Source of the DNA: DATLSM01 sp049585815
GTDB lineage: Bacteria > Actinomycetota > Thermoleophilia > Solirubrobacterales > 70-9
DNA: 31,711 bases
Assembly (NCBI GenBank): GCA_049585815.1
Contig: JBAVAR010000143.1
Span: 1-31,711 of the forward strand
Reading direction: 5' to 3'
Shown here: positions 8,563 through 17,385 of the stretch, in pieces
Position numbering within the stretch: the stretch's first letter is position 1
Layout of the letters: each line of letters opens with the position of its first letter
The notes under the pieces: generated by a model
The model's database searches: none
What the model saw: only the letters and a program-made list of their open reading frames with translations
Told to the model about the DNA's origin: nothing
Translations under genes and position numbers: made by a program

Positions 8563-9312
8563 CTATACGCGCAGCGCGACCGCGGCAAGCGCCAGCAGCG
8601 GTACCGCGACCGAGAGGGCTCGCAGCGCGCCGTCCAGAGGTGCGGCGAGTCCTGCTCGCTCAAGCGGTCGGGTCGTCCCATCGGTCAACCGCTGCTCGCC
8701 GCTCACGGACTCGGTGCGGCGGCGCAGTTCTCGCACTGGCGTCGAGAGGCGGCGCTGGGCGACGCTCAGCCAATAACAGGCGAGCACCGCGGTGGCGGCG
8801 GCGATCACCTGTCTCGTGGAGCCCACTGAAAGGGCATTCGACCACCAACCCGTCAGCGCCGGGAATGCGCCCCAGCCGGCGGCAAACCAGAAGTCGGTGT
8901 GGAAGCGAGCGCCAAACAACTCCAGGTTGTAGGTGAGGACCAGAAAGGCGCCGAGGAGCACCAGGGGGGCCAGGGTCACCGACACGAACAGAACGCCGGC
9001 AACTCCGATCGCCAGCGCCCCTCCCAGGCCGCAGACGGCGAGAGACACCAGCGCGCGGCGGGATAAGCGGGTGCCGAGCGGGCGCCCGTGCAGCTCATCG
9101 AGCGAGTGGGCCCCCACTCCCACCGCCAAGAAGAAGGCCGCGAGTGCGGCGCCGAGCCGGCCGGCGTGAATCTCGGGGGCTGCTGCGGCGCCGATCGCGA
9201 CGTAGCTGAGGTGCCAAACCGTGTAGGGAGGGTGCAGAACGGTCACAAGGTCGCGCCAGCCTCCGGGGCGCAGCGCGTAAAAGGCAGGTCGCGGCTCAGC
9301 CTCAGCCGCCAA
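8563..9312 (-). CDS. UbiA-like integral membrane protein with degenerate aspartate motifs
   Basis: A 249-aa hydrophobic protein with about seven membrane helices. It follows the layout of UbiA prenyltransferases: HPPYTVWHLSYVAIGAA resembles the first helix, SLDELHGRPLGTR sits where UbiA proteins have NDxxDxxxD...RPL, and a later YN...F.AGWGAFPALTGWW mimics the second conserved helix. The aspartate-rich Mg-diphosphate sites are reduced, so catalytic prenyl transfer is doubtful. The start is TTG at 9312, overlapping the end of the methyltransferase gene by 11 bp, which indicates translational coupling. Pairing with a menG/ubiE-type gene suggests a quinone or other isoprenoid pathway, by inference. 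Confidence 0.55.
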   Translation of the reverse strand: MAAEAEPRPAFYALRPGGWRDLVTVLHPPYTVWHLSYVAIGAAAAPEIHAGRLGAALAAFFLAVGVGAHSLDELHGRPLGTRLSRRALVSLAVCGLGGALAIGVAGVLFVSVTLAPLVLLGAFLVLTYNLELFGARFHTDFWFAAGWGAFPALTGWWSNALSVGSTRQVIAAATAVLACYWLSVAQRRLSTPVRELRRRTESVSGEQRLTDGTTRPLERAGLAAPLDGALRALSVAVPLLALAAVALRV

Positions 9313-10027
9313 CCGTGCCCCAGATCACGACACCGCCACCCAGACTCATGCGCCGCGCGCTGATCCCCTTAACCCCGGCCTCTTCCCACATCTCCAGTTG
9401 GCGCTCGAGCGGGAAGCGCCGGTAGAAGCCTTCGATGCTGGGACCGAGGAAGCGCCCGACCTCAGACCACTGCCGTGAGGCAATCCGTCCCAGTGCGGGC
9501 AGCCCAACTCGGGTGTAAAGGCGCCACGGCCAGAGCCAGAATCCTCCCGGCAGGCAGAACTCCAGACAGGCAATACGCCCACCGGGCCGCACCACCCGGA
9601 CTAGCTCATGCAGGGTCGCAACGGGGTCGTCGACGTAGCGCAGAAGGTAGGTAAAGGTGAGGTGGTCGAACTCGGCGTTGGCAAAAGGCAGGCTCTCCGC
9701 CTCCCCCTTTACCAGCTCAATCTGCGCAGCCAGGGCCTCATCGGCGGCGAGCTTGGCTCTTGCCCGGGCCAGCATCGGGCCGCTTTGGTCTAGCCCCACG
9801 ACCGAACAGCCGAAGCGCCTGACGAGATCGCTGGCTACGAGGCCGGTGCCGGTGGCCACGTCGAGAACCTTGTCTTCTTGGTTTGCCCCAACTGCCCCGA
9901 CCATCGCCCGCCGCCAACGCGGGTCCTGGAAGAAGCTGAGCGCAGCGCCCAGCTCGTCGTAGCGAGCCGGCAGCTCCTCGAACAGCTCAAGTGCATGCTT
10001 CTTACGGGGAGAGGAAGCGAGTGCCAC
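9302..10027 (-). CDS. UbiE/MenG-type class I SAM methyltransferase
   Basis: A 241-aa methyltransferase. Motif I is VLDVATGTG at about 54-62. The typical UbiE segments follow: FDHLTFTYLLRYVDDP, then ELVRVVRPGGRIACLEF. The N-terminus HALELFEELPARYDELGAALSF-type opening also matches the demethylmenaquinone/2-methoxybenzoquinol methyltransferase family. Menaquinone C-methylation is the likeliest role in an actinobacterium, but family members with other substrates exist. The start is GTG at 10027. It is the first gene of the minus-strand run and overlaps the UbiA-like membrane gene by 11 bp. Confidence 0.85.
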   Translation of the reverse strand: MALASSPRKKHALELFEELPARYDELGAALSFFQDPRWRRAMVGAVGANQEDKVLDVATGTGLVASDLVRRFGCSVVGLDQSGPMLARARAKLAADEALAAQIELVKGEAESLPFANAEFDHLTFTYLLRYVDDPVATLHELVRVVRPGGRIACLEFCLPGGFWLWPWRLYTRVGLPALGRIASRQWSEVGRFLGPSIEGFYRRFPLERQLEMWEEAGVKGISARRMSLGGGVVIWGTVGG

Positions 10028-10474
10028 GGCCTCAGAGTCTCAGAAATCGAAACTCAGAAGGTTCGCCAAGGCCCAGAGTGCAATGGCTGTCAACCCGCGG
10101 CGGGAATCGGAAGCTCCCTGGGCCCCACGAGCGCCCGATGGTCTTATCTCGTCAATGACCGCGAGTGAGCTCCGAAGCCGGCCCGACTCAGGTACCTGCG
10201 TACCGCAGCTTCTTTTGGTCTTGAGGTAACAGTGAGATGGGCGCCGCAGGCTGTGGCAACGCTAAAGAGATTGACTGGGATCGACCCCCTGCAGCGGTGG
10301 GACGCCGACAACGTGGGCAATCGATTGAGTTGCTCATAGAACTCCCTGGTCCGCGTCGCTGCTGAGCGATTCTCGGCGCCTTGAGTGCAGGCTTCATCGG
10401 GGTATTCCCTCCACAGGGCTTCGGGAATCCCGCGAGTGCTGCGATCCTCGCCCGGTGAGAGCTTTGGCGTCGCG
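10028..10474. other. Divergent intergenic region
   Basis: This region separates the minus-strand methyltransferase run from the plus-strand ATPase. I see no tRNA, no known riboswitch core and no credible small ORF; the first 90 bases of the long ATPase frame fall here and are probably leader. It must hold promoters for both directions, but I cannot assign them. Confidence 0.4.
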
Positions 10475-13234
10475 GTGAAGAGCCAGCACGAGGAATGGGT
10501 GGTCCCGCCGGGACTAGACCCCGAGGAGGCCGCGACACGCCTGCTTCAGAACCTGCGCAGTTCCCGACAGGGTCTATCCAGCATTGAGGCCAAGCGGCGT
10601 CTTGCTCAATTCGGGCCGAACCAGCTGCGCCGCCGCGGAGGCCGCCGTTGGCCGCACGAGTTGGCCCATCAGTTCACCCATCCGCTGGCCCTGCTGCTCT
10701 GGATCGCCTCCGTGCTGCTGATCCTCGTCGGCTCGATCGAGGTGGCGATCGCAGTGCTGCTGATCATTGTCCTCAACGCGACCTTCGCGTTTTGGCAGGA
10801 GGTGCAGGCCGAGCGGGCGGTAGAGGCCCTCGCACAGTTCATTCCACAGCGGGCTAGGGCAATGCGCGACGGCGAGCCGCGAGAGATCGACGCGGTCGAG
10901 CTTGTGCCCGGGGACGTGGTGGCATTCGAAGAAGGGGACCGGGTCGCCGCCGACGTGCGCCTCCTCTCGGGCGCGATTGAGGTTGACATGTCGGCGCTCA
11001 CCGGCGAGTCGGTCCCAACCCTTCACTCCGCCTCGGACCTCGACGTCGACGTGCCCCTGCTCTCGGCGCGCGATCTGGTCTTCAGCGGCACCAGCTGCAC
11101 GGGCGGGGAAGCACAGGGCGTGGTCTTCGCCACTGGCATGGCCACTGAGCTGGGTCGGATTGCGGCCCTGTCTGAGCGCGTCACCCAGGATCCCAGTCCG
11201 CTGGAGGTCCAGGTGCGGCGGGTCGCCTGGTTGATCGCCGGGGTAGCGGTGGCGCTGGGAGTCGTATTCATCCCGTTTGCGACCCTCTCGGCCGGGCTGA
11301 CCCTGGTCAACGCCGTCGTCTTCGCGGTGGGACTCGTGGCCGGGCTCGTACCGGAGGGACTGCTGCCGGTGATCACCCTGGCGCTCGCGGTCGCCGTCCG
11401 AGCCCTGGCCCGGCGCGGAGCCGTCGTCAAGCGGCTCAGCGCGGTTGAGACGCTCGGCTCGACCGACGTAATTTGCACCGACAAGACCGGCACCCTGACT
11501 GAGAACCGGATGAAACCAACCTTGGTCTGGACGGCGGCAGGGACCGTGCAGCTCGGGGATGGGGAGACTGAGGCCGACGACCGCGGCAATCTTGCCCTGC
11601 GTGCCGTGGGCAAAATCGCCTCTGCCTGCAACAACGCCCGCCTGGAGCCTGGCAGTGAGCCGAGCGGGGATCCAACTGAGATCGCGATCTTGCTGGCGGC
11701 GCGGCAGCTGGGCGCAGAGACCGGCGCAGCCGAGCGCGAGGCAAGGCGCCGTTGGCAGTTCCACTTCGACCCAGAACGCGCCCTAATGTCGACTGTCGAC
11801 GCTGAAGAAGACGGTCTGGTCGTCCACACCAAGGGGGCGCCGGAGGGATTGCTCCCCCGTTGCACGACCGTCTTTGGAGTCGATGGCGAGGAGGCGCAAC
11901 TTGACATCGGCGAGCGGGCGCGGATCGGCGAGCAGGTCGACCGCTTCGCCGCCGAAGGCCTGCGCGTCCTGGCCCTCGCCGAGCGCCGGTTGCCCCCTGG
12001 GGTCCCCCCGCCGCATCTGCGTGAGGAGGCTGAGCGCGAGCTTCGCTTCGCTGGCTTGGTGGCGATGCTTGATCCGCCGCGGCCGGAGGTGGCCGATGCG
12101 GTCGCCCGCTGCCACACCGCGGGCATTCGCATCCTGGTAATAACCGGGGATCACCCGTTGACCGCGGCAGCGATCGCCCGGCGGGTGGGGATCGGCGGCG
12201 CAGATCCGGTAGTGATTGTCGGGGAGGAGCTCGACCGGCTCAGCGATGACGAGCTGAAGGTTCTCGTAAGTGGCGGGGATGAGATGATCTTCGCCCGCGC
12301 CTCGCCCGAGTCCAAGTTGAGGATCGCCGACACCCTGCGCGACTTGGGGCATGTGGTGGCAATGACCGGAGACGGGGTCAACGACGCTCCCGCCCTGCGA
12401 CGCGCCGACATCGGAATCGCGATGGGGCGCTCGGGAACCGACGTCGCCCGCGAGGCCTCGACCATGGTGTTGACCGACGACAACTTCGCGACCGTCGTGA
12501 CCGCCGTTCAGTCAGGGCGACAGGTCTACGACAATGTCCGCAAGTTCATTCTCTACATCTTCGCCCACGCAACGCCGGAGGTGACGCCATTCCTCGTCTT
12601 CGGTCTTGCCGGTGGTGCGATCCCGCTGCCGCTGACCATCCTCCAGCTCCTCGCCTTCGACGTCGGCAGTGAGACCCTGCCAGCCCTGGCCCTGAGCCGT
12701 GAGCCGGCCGAGCCGGGGCTGATGGAGCGCGCTCCCCGACCTCGCTCGGAGGGTGTGATCCGCGGTCCGATGCTGGTCCGCGCCTGGCTCTTCCTCGGCC
12801 TCATCGTTGCCGCCCTGCAGATGGGCGGCTACTTCTTCGTCCTCAGCCAAGCAGGCTGGAGCCCGGGCGACGCGGTCGGCGCCGGATCGCCTCTTCACCA
12901 CGCTTACCAACAGGCGACAACGATGACCTTCTTCGGAATGATCGCCGGCCAGATCGGGACCGCCTTCGCTGTCCGCACCCAGCGAGCCTCGCTTCGTTCG
13001 GTCGGCGTCTTCTCCAACCGCTACCTGATCGCAGCTATCGCCGGTGAGCTGGTGCTCGCCGCCTTCTTCATCTACGCACCGCCGATGCAGTCGCTGCTCG
13101 GTACCGCCTCTTTGCCGGCGAAGTATCTGCTGATAACGCTGCCCTATCCCTTCATCGTCTGGGGAGCCGACGAGTTTCGGCGCTACCTCCTCCGACTGGC
13201 TGCAGCTCGCAGGGCTGGGAAGCCTCGAGCTTGA
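10475..13234 (+). CDS. P2-type cation-transporting ATPase
   Basis: Pumps cations across the cytoplasmic membrane via an aspartyl-phosphate intermediate. The 919-aa product has an N-terminal cation ATPase domain, actuator motif TGES at about 176-179, phosphorylation site DKTGTLT at about 336-342, the nucleotide-domain KGAPE at about 453-457 and the hinge TGDGVNDAP at about 631-639. There are about ten membrane helices, four of them after the hinge. The ion-site helix M4 reads VPEGLL, the variant of Na/K-type pumps rather than PEGLP, and M6 has FDVGSETLPALAL. These place it in the P2 group, but Ca, Na and K cannot be separated by eye. The start is uncertain: GTG 10475 (VKSQHEEW) is chosen; the frame opens at GTG 10385. 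It is transcribed alone. Confidence 0.92.
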   Translation: MKSQHEEWVVPPGLDPEEAATRLLQNLRSSRQGLSSIEAKRRLAQFGPNQLRRRGGRRWPHELAHQFTHPLALLLWIASVLLILVGSIEVAIAVLLIIVLNATFAFWQEVQAERAVEALAQFIPQRARAMRDGEPREIDAVELVPGDVVAFEEGDRVAADVRLLSGAIEVDMSALTGESVPTLHSASDLDVDVPLLSARDLVFSGTSCTGGEAQGVVFATGMATELGRIAALSERVTQDPSPLEVQVRRVAWLIAGVAVALGVVFIPFATLSAGLTLVNAVVFAVGLVAGLVPEGLLPVITLALAVAVRALARRGAVVKRLSAVETLGSTDVICTDKTGTLTENRMKPTLVWTAAGTVQLGDGETEADDRGNLALRAVGKIASACNNARLEPGSEPSGDPTEIAILLAARQLGAETGAAEREARRRWQFHFDPERALMSTVDAEEDGLVVHTKGAPEGLLPRCTTVFGVDGEEAQLDIGERARIGEQVDRFAAEGLRVLALAERRLPPGVPPPHLREEAERELRFAGLVAMLDPPRPEVADAVARCHTAGIRILVITGDHPLTAAAIARRVGIGGADPVVIVGEELDRLSDDELKVLVSGGDEMIFARASPESKLRIADTLRDLGHVVAMTGDGVNDAPALRRADIGIAMGRSGTDVAREASTMVLTDDNFATVVTAVQSGRQVYDNVRKFILYIFAHATPEVTPFLVFGLAGGAIPLPLTILQLLAFDVGSETLPALALSREPAEPGLMERAPRPRSEGVIRGPMLVRAWLFLGLIVAALQMGGYFFVLSQAGWSPGDAVGAGSPLHHAYQQATTMTFFGMIAGQIGTAFAVRTQRASLRSVGVFSNRYLIAAIAGELVLAAFFIYAPPMQSLLGTASLPAKYLLITLPYPFIVWGADEFRRYLLRLAAARRAGKPRA

Positions 13235-13514
13235 CCATGCGCAGGTTCCGCCGAGTCTTGAGGGAGGAACCAACTCAGCTCGGGACTTGAGATCGAGCAC
13301 ATCGCCTCTAGCGGCGGATCTTCGAGACGTCCACCACCTGAACACAGCCGTGGCCTCCGCCAGATCGATGCCGGTACACGCCGCCCAGGTGGGAGTTCGT
13401 CGTTGCCAGCACCCGGCTTGCCGATTGCTCAGACTTCACAGATTGGAGTAGATTGACCCCTTGGCCTCGGGAGGGCGCTCCAGATTGGCATAGGGAACGA
13501 GAGGAGAAGTCGTC

Positions 13515-14579
13515 ATGACGCGCAAACCCGGACGAGGGCAGCCCAAGGGCCAGAGCGTCGACCAGGCCGCAACTGATGCAGATCAAACTGCCTCCGATGC
13601 ATATCAGACCTCATCGGACCTCGACCAGACCGCGTCTGACCGAGATCAGGAGGCCTCAGAATCCGACCAAAGGGCTTCAGATCGAGATGGGGCGGCGGCT
13701 GCCGATGAACTCGCCGGCCCAAGTGCCGATCCCGAGCGCATGCGCGCCCACGATCAGGCGCAGGCCAGGCGTGCCGAGGGAACTCTAATGCGGTCCGCAA
13801 ACAGCCTCGTTCGGCTGGGAATCGCCAAAGATCGCGACGAGCAGGCCGTTCGCCGCGACGAAGAAGCACAAATCCGGGATGAAACCGCAGCCAGGCGCGA
13901 CAAAGCCGCCGACCTTGCAGAACAGGAAGCCAAGGAGCTTGCCCGCACAACGGCTGTGAATGATGTGAGCGTAAGAGAAGCTTTAGAGGCTGCAGCAAGA
14001 GCGAGGGTGAAAGCTTCCGCTGCCCGCGCCAAGGCCTCGAGCGATCGAGCACACGCAGCACGCGACCGCGAAGCCGCGGCCCTTGACAGAGAGCTGTTGC
14101 AGGCCGAGGTGGAACGCTCCCAACGTGATGAGCTGACCGGCGCCTACCGGCGCGGACTTGGCGAAGTTCTGCTCAGCCATGAGATCTTGCGATCCGAGCG
14201 CACAAACAAGAGCATGATGGTGGCCTTCCTTGATGTCGACATGCTCAAGTCGACCAATGACAAATTTGGACATGCGGCCGGAGACGTGGTGTTGCAGTCC
14301 GTCTGCTCGGCCCTCCAGTCAAGGCTTCGGCCATATGACACGATCATCCGCTGGGGTGGGGATGAGTTTCTCTGTGCGATCCCGGGCGCAGCCGTCGCGG
14401 ACGCGAAAAAGCGGATTGAGGATGCGAAGACAGACCTAAGCAAACTTGACCCACCTGTACGGATCAGTTACGGACTTGCATGGTTGCAGGCGGGTGACAC
14501 GCTGCCTGAGCTCGTGGCCCGAGCCGATTCAGGCCTCCTTGAGAGCCGCGAGAGCGCACTCCCCGATCTGGAGGACTGA
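13515..14579 (+). CDS. GGDEF diguanylate cyclase with N-terminal heptad repeats
   Basis: A 354-aa protein that should make cyclic di-GMP from two GTP. Residues 16-64 are seven copies of a 7-residue repeat (DQxASDx). A long charged, alanine-rich helical region follows (about 70-205, with RDEQAVRRDEE and RDETAARRDK units), then the GGDEF domain from about 208. Catalytic features are intact: FLDVDMLKSTND and KFGHAAGD, GGDEF at 281-285, and an inhibitory RxxD (RPYD) five residues before it. There is no membrane segment and no recognisable sensor domain, so the repeats or coiled coil probably provide oligomerisation or partner binding (inference). The start ATG has GAGGAG 8 bases upstream. It is transcribed alone, 280 bp after the ATPase. 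Confidence 0.9.
   Translation: MTRKPGRGQPKGQSVDQAATDADQTASDAYQTSSDLDQTASDRDQEASESDQRASDRDGAAAADELAGPSADPERMRAHDQAQARRAEGTLMRSANSLVRLGIAKDRDEQAVRRDEEAQIRDETAARRDKAADLAEQEAKELARTTAVNDVSVREALEAAARARVKASAARAKASSDRAHAARDREAAALDRELLQAEVERSQRDELTGAYRRGLGEVLLSHEILRSERTNKSMMVAFLDVDMLKSTNDKFGHAAGDVVLQSVCSALQSRLRPYDTIIRWGGDEFLCAIPGAAVADAKKRIEDAKTDLSKLDPPVRISYGLAWLQAGDTLPELVARADSGLLESRESALPDLED
13560..13706 (+). repeat. Seven 21-bp coding repeats (heptad DQxASDx)
   Basis: Seven consecutive 21-base units encode DQAATDA, DQTASDA, YQTSSDL, DQTASDR, DQEASES, DQRASDR and DGAAAAD. The protein pattern is much better preserved than the DNA, so the array is old and kept by selection on the protein. The spacing of seven suits a surface-exposed helix with a repeated acidic and serine face. 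Confidence 0.85.
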
Positions 14580-14757
14580 CCCTCGAGTGTTATCGTTGGG
14601 ATGGTCAGTTGTTCCCACATCCGACTTGGTACTGTGTCGATCGAGGGGAAGGCCGGAGCGATCCGTACTACTGCGCTTGGGCCGAAAGCGACACCAGTCG
14701 CGTTCATTGGCAATGCCGCTCGGTTGTCACCTCCGATCTCATGCGTTCAGGGAGGGT

Positions 14758-14986
14758 CAGCTACCGAATCCAATATCGAACCGACGATAGTTGGGCGGAT
14801 ACCTGCCAGGAGCCTGCAAGCATGAAATCGACGGCATGTGAAGGTTTTGAAGTGCACCCCGAGTGCGCCAATCCCGCGGCCGCGGTGAGTACCGTTCAAG
14901 TACTGCGATGAGCGCCAGCCATCGCGCGGGATGACGGCGCTTTTGCCGATGATGGCACCGTGATTATCGGTGCGCTGCGGGCATAG
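14758..14986 (+). pseudogene. Decayed duplicate of the 75-aa gene at 5330
   Basis: This stretch aligns along its length with 5331-5557. It begins SYRIQYRTDDSWADTCQEPAS (compare SYRFQYRTGDGWADAGQEPAS). After the CANPAAA segment an extra base shifts the frame, so translation stops early after STVQVLR. The later part still matches at DNA level: gagtaccgtt, gcgccagccatc, gatggcaccgtgatt. No start codon remains at the equivalent position. The frame is also open upstream to about 14609, but that part is not similar to the gene preceding the intact copy. Confidence 0.75.
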
Positions 14987-15336
14987 CCACCACTGTGTGT
15001 TCAGCAATACGCCCCACCCGCAGAGTCCGATGCCGGACGGACGGCCAGGCGCCCGTGATCTGCCCGAGGTTGGCTGCCGGTAAGCGTTTCGCCCAGATCG
15101 ACAGGCAGCCCTGCCTAACCCCAATGAGGGCAGCGTTCACCTCGACAGCAGGGCTCGTGATCCCCAGCCACTCGATAACGCCATGTCAAGAAGTGGCCGT
15201 ATAAGTCACCCAAAGGTTGGCCTCTGCATTTGTCAGAATTAGCTGAGCTGGCCTCCGCGAGACGAGAGGACGAAGAAGATCCTTCTCGAGCATTTAGGAA
15301 TCGGCCTTCTTCATTTCAGTTGGTCCTCATTGTCTA
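14987..15336. other. Intergenic, no gene seen
   Basis: No ORF with typical codon usage is present. An imperfect inverted repeat (GAAGAAG near 15270 with CTTCTTC near 15310) lies just downstream of the minus-strand lipoprotein gene and might act as its terminator, but the stem is interrupted. Confidence 0.3.
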
Positions 15337-15918
15337 TCAGTAGCCGTAACCGCCCCCGGAAGTGGAGCTGCCGGTTTCCTTGGACGCGCCACCACTCCCC
15401 CCACCAGCAGAGGAGCCCGCAGGAGCCTTCGAGCCGCTGGGCCGAACGGCGTTCCAGATTCCGCCGTAGGAGTTGATTCCGTTGCCATTGGCCTGCCCGG
15501 GAGTCGTGTCGGCCGTGTAGCTGTAGAGGGGGTGCCCGGCATAGGTGACCTGCATGGTCCCATCGCTGCGCATAACCTTGCCAAGCTTCGAGGAACTGAT
15601 CCCGCTTCCCGCCTTCGGGTTTGAGGTCGTGACGTAAGGTGGCCAGACCTTGGCGCAGCTGCCCGAGCAGCTCGACTTGCCGCCCGCGTCCTTCTGGAAG
15701 AGATAGAGGGTCTGGCCATCCGAACCGACGAGGATCGTTCCCAATTTCGGATTGTTCGTGGCTTTGACCATCGCCGCTCCGCTCTGTTGGGCGGCAGGTG
15801 TTGAACCGGTGCTCGCCGTGGAGGAGGTGGTCGAGTTGCTGCTGCTGCCGCATGCAGTCAATGCAGCGACCGTGATGAGCAGGACCAGGGAAAATGCGAA
15901 GCGGGAACGTGTCAACAT
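15337..15918 (-). CDS. PF03640-family secreted lipoprotein
   Basis: A 193-aa exported protein. The N-terminus MLTRSRFAF plus a hydrophobic stretch ends in the lipobox LTAC, with lipidation Cys at 23, followed by a Ser/Thr linker. Two PF03640 ('secreted repeat of unknown function', COG4315) units follow: GTILVGSDGQTLYLF with SSCSGSCAKVWPP, then VTYAGHPLYSYTADTTPG. The tail is Gly/Ser-rich. The ATG at 15918 is preferred because AGAGG lies about 8 bases upstream and it gives a normal signal; the frame extends upstream to 15963. The gene is divergent from the ECF sigma gene, and two more family members lie just beyond. The biochemical role is unknown; the paired cysteines suggest a disulphide or ligand site. 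Confidence 0.88.
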   Translation of the reverse strand: MLTRSRFAFSLVLLITVAALTACGSSSNSTTSSTASTGSTPAAQQSGAAMVKATNNPKLGTILVGSDGQTLYLFQKDAGGKSSCSGSCAKVWPPYVTTSNPKAGSGISSSKLGKVMRSDGTMQVTYAGHPLYSYTADTTPGQANGNGINSYGGIWNAVRPSGSKAPAGSSAGGGSGGASKETGSSTSGGGYGY

Positions 15919-16045
15919 TTGGGTGGCCTCTTTCGGTGGCTGGTCAGGTCTCAGGTAGTGCAATGGATCGTGCGAGCGTTTGTTCGGGGTACGTTCGACT
16001 GGCCAACGAGGTTCATCTCCATTTGGGCGGTTAGTGGTCGGGGCT

Positions 16046-16071
16046 GAACCTGCTCAGCAGCCTGTCCGTAT
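16046..16071 (+). promoter_or_regulatory. Candidate ECF-type promoter for the sigma/anti-sigma operon
   Basis: GAACC is followed after 17 bases by GTAT, 45 bp before the sigma-factor ATG. This resembles the -35 AAC and -10 GT pattern of many ECF promoters and would fit autoregulation. It is a short match and weak alone; I did not find the same pair upstream of the flanking minus-strand genes. Confidence 0.25.
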
Positions 16072-16115
16072 CCCTTGGTAGGCGTGAACCCTCTTCCTTC
16101 GTCAATATCGCCCAA

Positions 16116-16625
16116 ATGTCTCCCGGTGCGCTGAGCTGCGAGCGGGACGTGCGCGAGGCCTATGCCGCCCATGCGGGTGAGCTCTACGGGTTTGCCATGC
16201 GCTCGCTCGGGGACCCCGGCCTTGCCGAGGAGGCGGTGCAGGAGACCTTCCTGCGCGCCTGGAGGGCCGGGGAACGCTTTGACCCGCAGGTCGGCTCGCT
16301 GCGGACCTGGCTCTTCGCGATCCTACGCAACGTGGTTATCGATCTCGGGCGCGCCCGGGCCATTCGTCCCGGGCTCGCCGAGGGCGAAATCGAGCCGTCG
16401 ATCGAGCCGCTCGATGACGCGCTGATTGCATGGCAGGTCGAGGAGGCGATGCGCAGAATCGGGGAGCAGCACCGCAAAGTGCTGGTTGAGACCTACTACC
16501 GGGGCCGTCCCTATGCCGAGGTCGCCGCAGAGCTGGGCGTGCCGGAGGGAACCGTGAAGAGTCGCGTCTACTACGGTCTGCGGGCGCTGCGAGTCGTGTT
16601 GGAGGAGATGGGCTATGAAGACTGA
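16116..16625 (+). CDS. ECF-family RNA polymerase sigma factor
   Basis: A 169-aa group IV sigma factor. Sigma-2 spans about residues 12-82: an AYAAHAGELYGFAMRSLGDPGLAEEAVQ-type opening, the FLRAWR helix and WLFAILRN. Sigma-4 spans about 105-160, with a YYRGRPYAEVAAELGVPEGTVKSRVYYGLRALR-type helix-turn-helix. There is no extra C-terminal domain. The last 11 bp overlap the zinc-finger anti-sigma gene, the usual arrangement for a sigma held inactive at the membrane. The immediate neighbours are exported proteins, so an envelope or redox stress regulon is likely, by context. Confidence 0.94.
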   Translation: MSPGALSCERDVREAYAAHAGELYGFAMRSLGDPGLAEEAVQETFLRAWRAGERFDPQVGSLRTWLFAILRNVVIDLGRARAIRPGLAEGEIEPSIEPLDDALIAWQVEEAMRRIGEQHRKVLVETYYRGRPYAEVAAELGVPEGTVKSRVYYGLRALRVVLEEMGYED

Positions 16626-17295
16626 AAGCTGCCGCGACTGGCGAGAGTCATTGGGTGCCTACGCGTTGGGCCACCTCTCTCCCGAGGAGCGGGCCGTGCT
16701 GGAGGCCCACCTCGATGGCTGCCCTGATTGCCGAGCGGAGGCTGACTCGCTGGCCTTTGTCGCCCGTCTGCTCCCTCACGCCGATCCGCAGCACTTCGGG
16801 CCAGCCCCACTCCCATCAGCCGCGCTCGGCGAGCGGATCGCGGCAGAGATCGGCGCCGCGCAACGTGGCAACCAACAGCGACGCCGCTTTCGTCTTGGCC
16901 TGGCGCTGTGCGGCGCGACTGCCGCTATAGCCGCCGCTGCGCTTGCGATCTTCCTTCTCCCAGGCGGCGGTGGCGGCGCGCCCACCCAACAGGTCGTGTT
17001 CCGCTCACTGCCCTCAGGCGTCAAGATTACCGCCGCCCTGACGCCACAATCCTTCGGTACCGAGATCAGCATGTACGTCAGCGGCATCCGCTCCGGGACG
17101 CTCTGTCGCGTCTTCCTGCAGACAGCCGGCGGAGCCGCAGTCTCAGCCGGAACGTTTCGCTACCGCTGGGGCGGCGATAGCGAGGCGGTGTTGAGCTCAG
17201 CGCTCGATCTCTCGCGCGCCCAAGCCCTCGTCGTCCACGTAGGTGGCCGCAGATTTGCTGCACCCGTTGGGACGTCTGCCTCAAGCAGCACCTGA
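16615..17295 (+). CDS. Zinc-finger transmembrane anti-sigma factor (RskA-like)
   Basis: A 226-aa membrane anti-sigma factor. The N-terminal cytosolic ZAS domain has the HxxxCxxC signature (H32, C36, C39) plus Cys6. A proline-rich linker leads to one transmembrane helix at about 94-116. The extracytoplasmic half (about 125-215) resembles the RskA C-terminal domain: GTEISMYVSGIRSGTLCRVFL, then AGTFRYRWGG. It should sequester the overlapping sigma factor and release it on an external signal through proteolysis or redox change. It begins inside the sigma gene (ATG 16615), so the pair is translationally coupled. It ends facing the minus-strand PF03640 gene. Confidence 0.92.
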   Translation: MKTESCRDWRESLGAYALGHLSPEERAVLEAHLDGCPDCRAEADSLAFVARLLPHADPQHFGPAPLPSAALGERIAAEIGAAQRGNQQRRRFRLGLALCGATAAIAAAALAIFLLPGGGGGAPTQQVVFRSLPSGVKITAALTPQSFGTEISMYVSGIRSGTLCRVFLQTAGGAAVSAGTFRYRWGGDSEAVLSSALDLSRAQALVVHVGGRRFAAPVGTSASSST

Positions 17296-17385
17296 TCGCT
17301 GTGATCGACAATTTTCAACATCGGGCCTCGCGATTGGGATGGATTGAGGCGGACCGACAACCCTCTCCGCTTGCGGGCATGACCC

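Noticed and set aside
10385..10474. N-terminal extension of the ATPase frame
   Set aside because: The added residues are low in coding character and not typical of the P2 ATPase N-terminus; start moved to GTG 10475.
13308..13586. Minus-strand 92-residue ORF
   Set aside because: Overlaps the GGDEF start, has irregular codon usage and no recognisable motif.
15919..16115. Second LexA-like box between the lipoprotein and sigma gene
   Set aside because: The GAAC-type words near 15980-16000 are direct rather than inverted repeats, without the N4 spacing.
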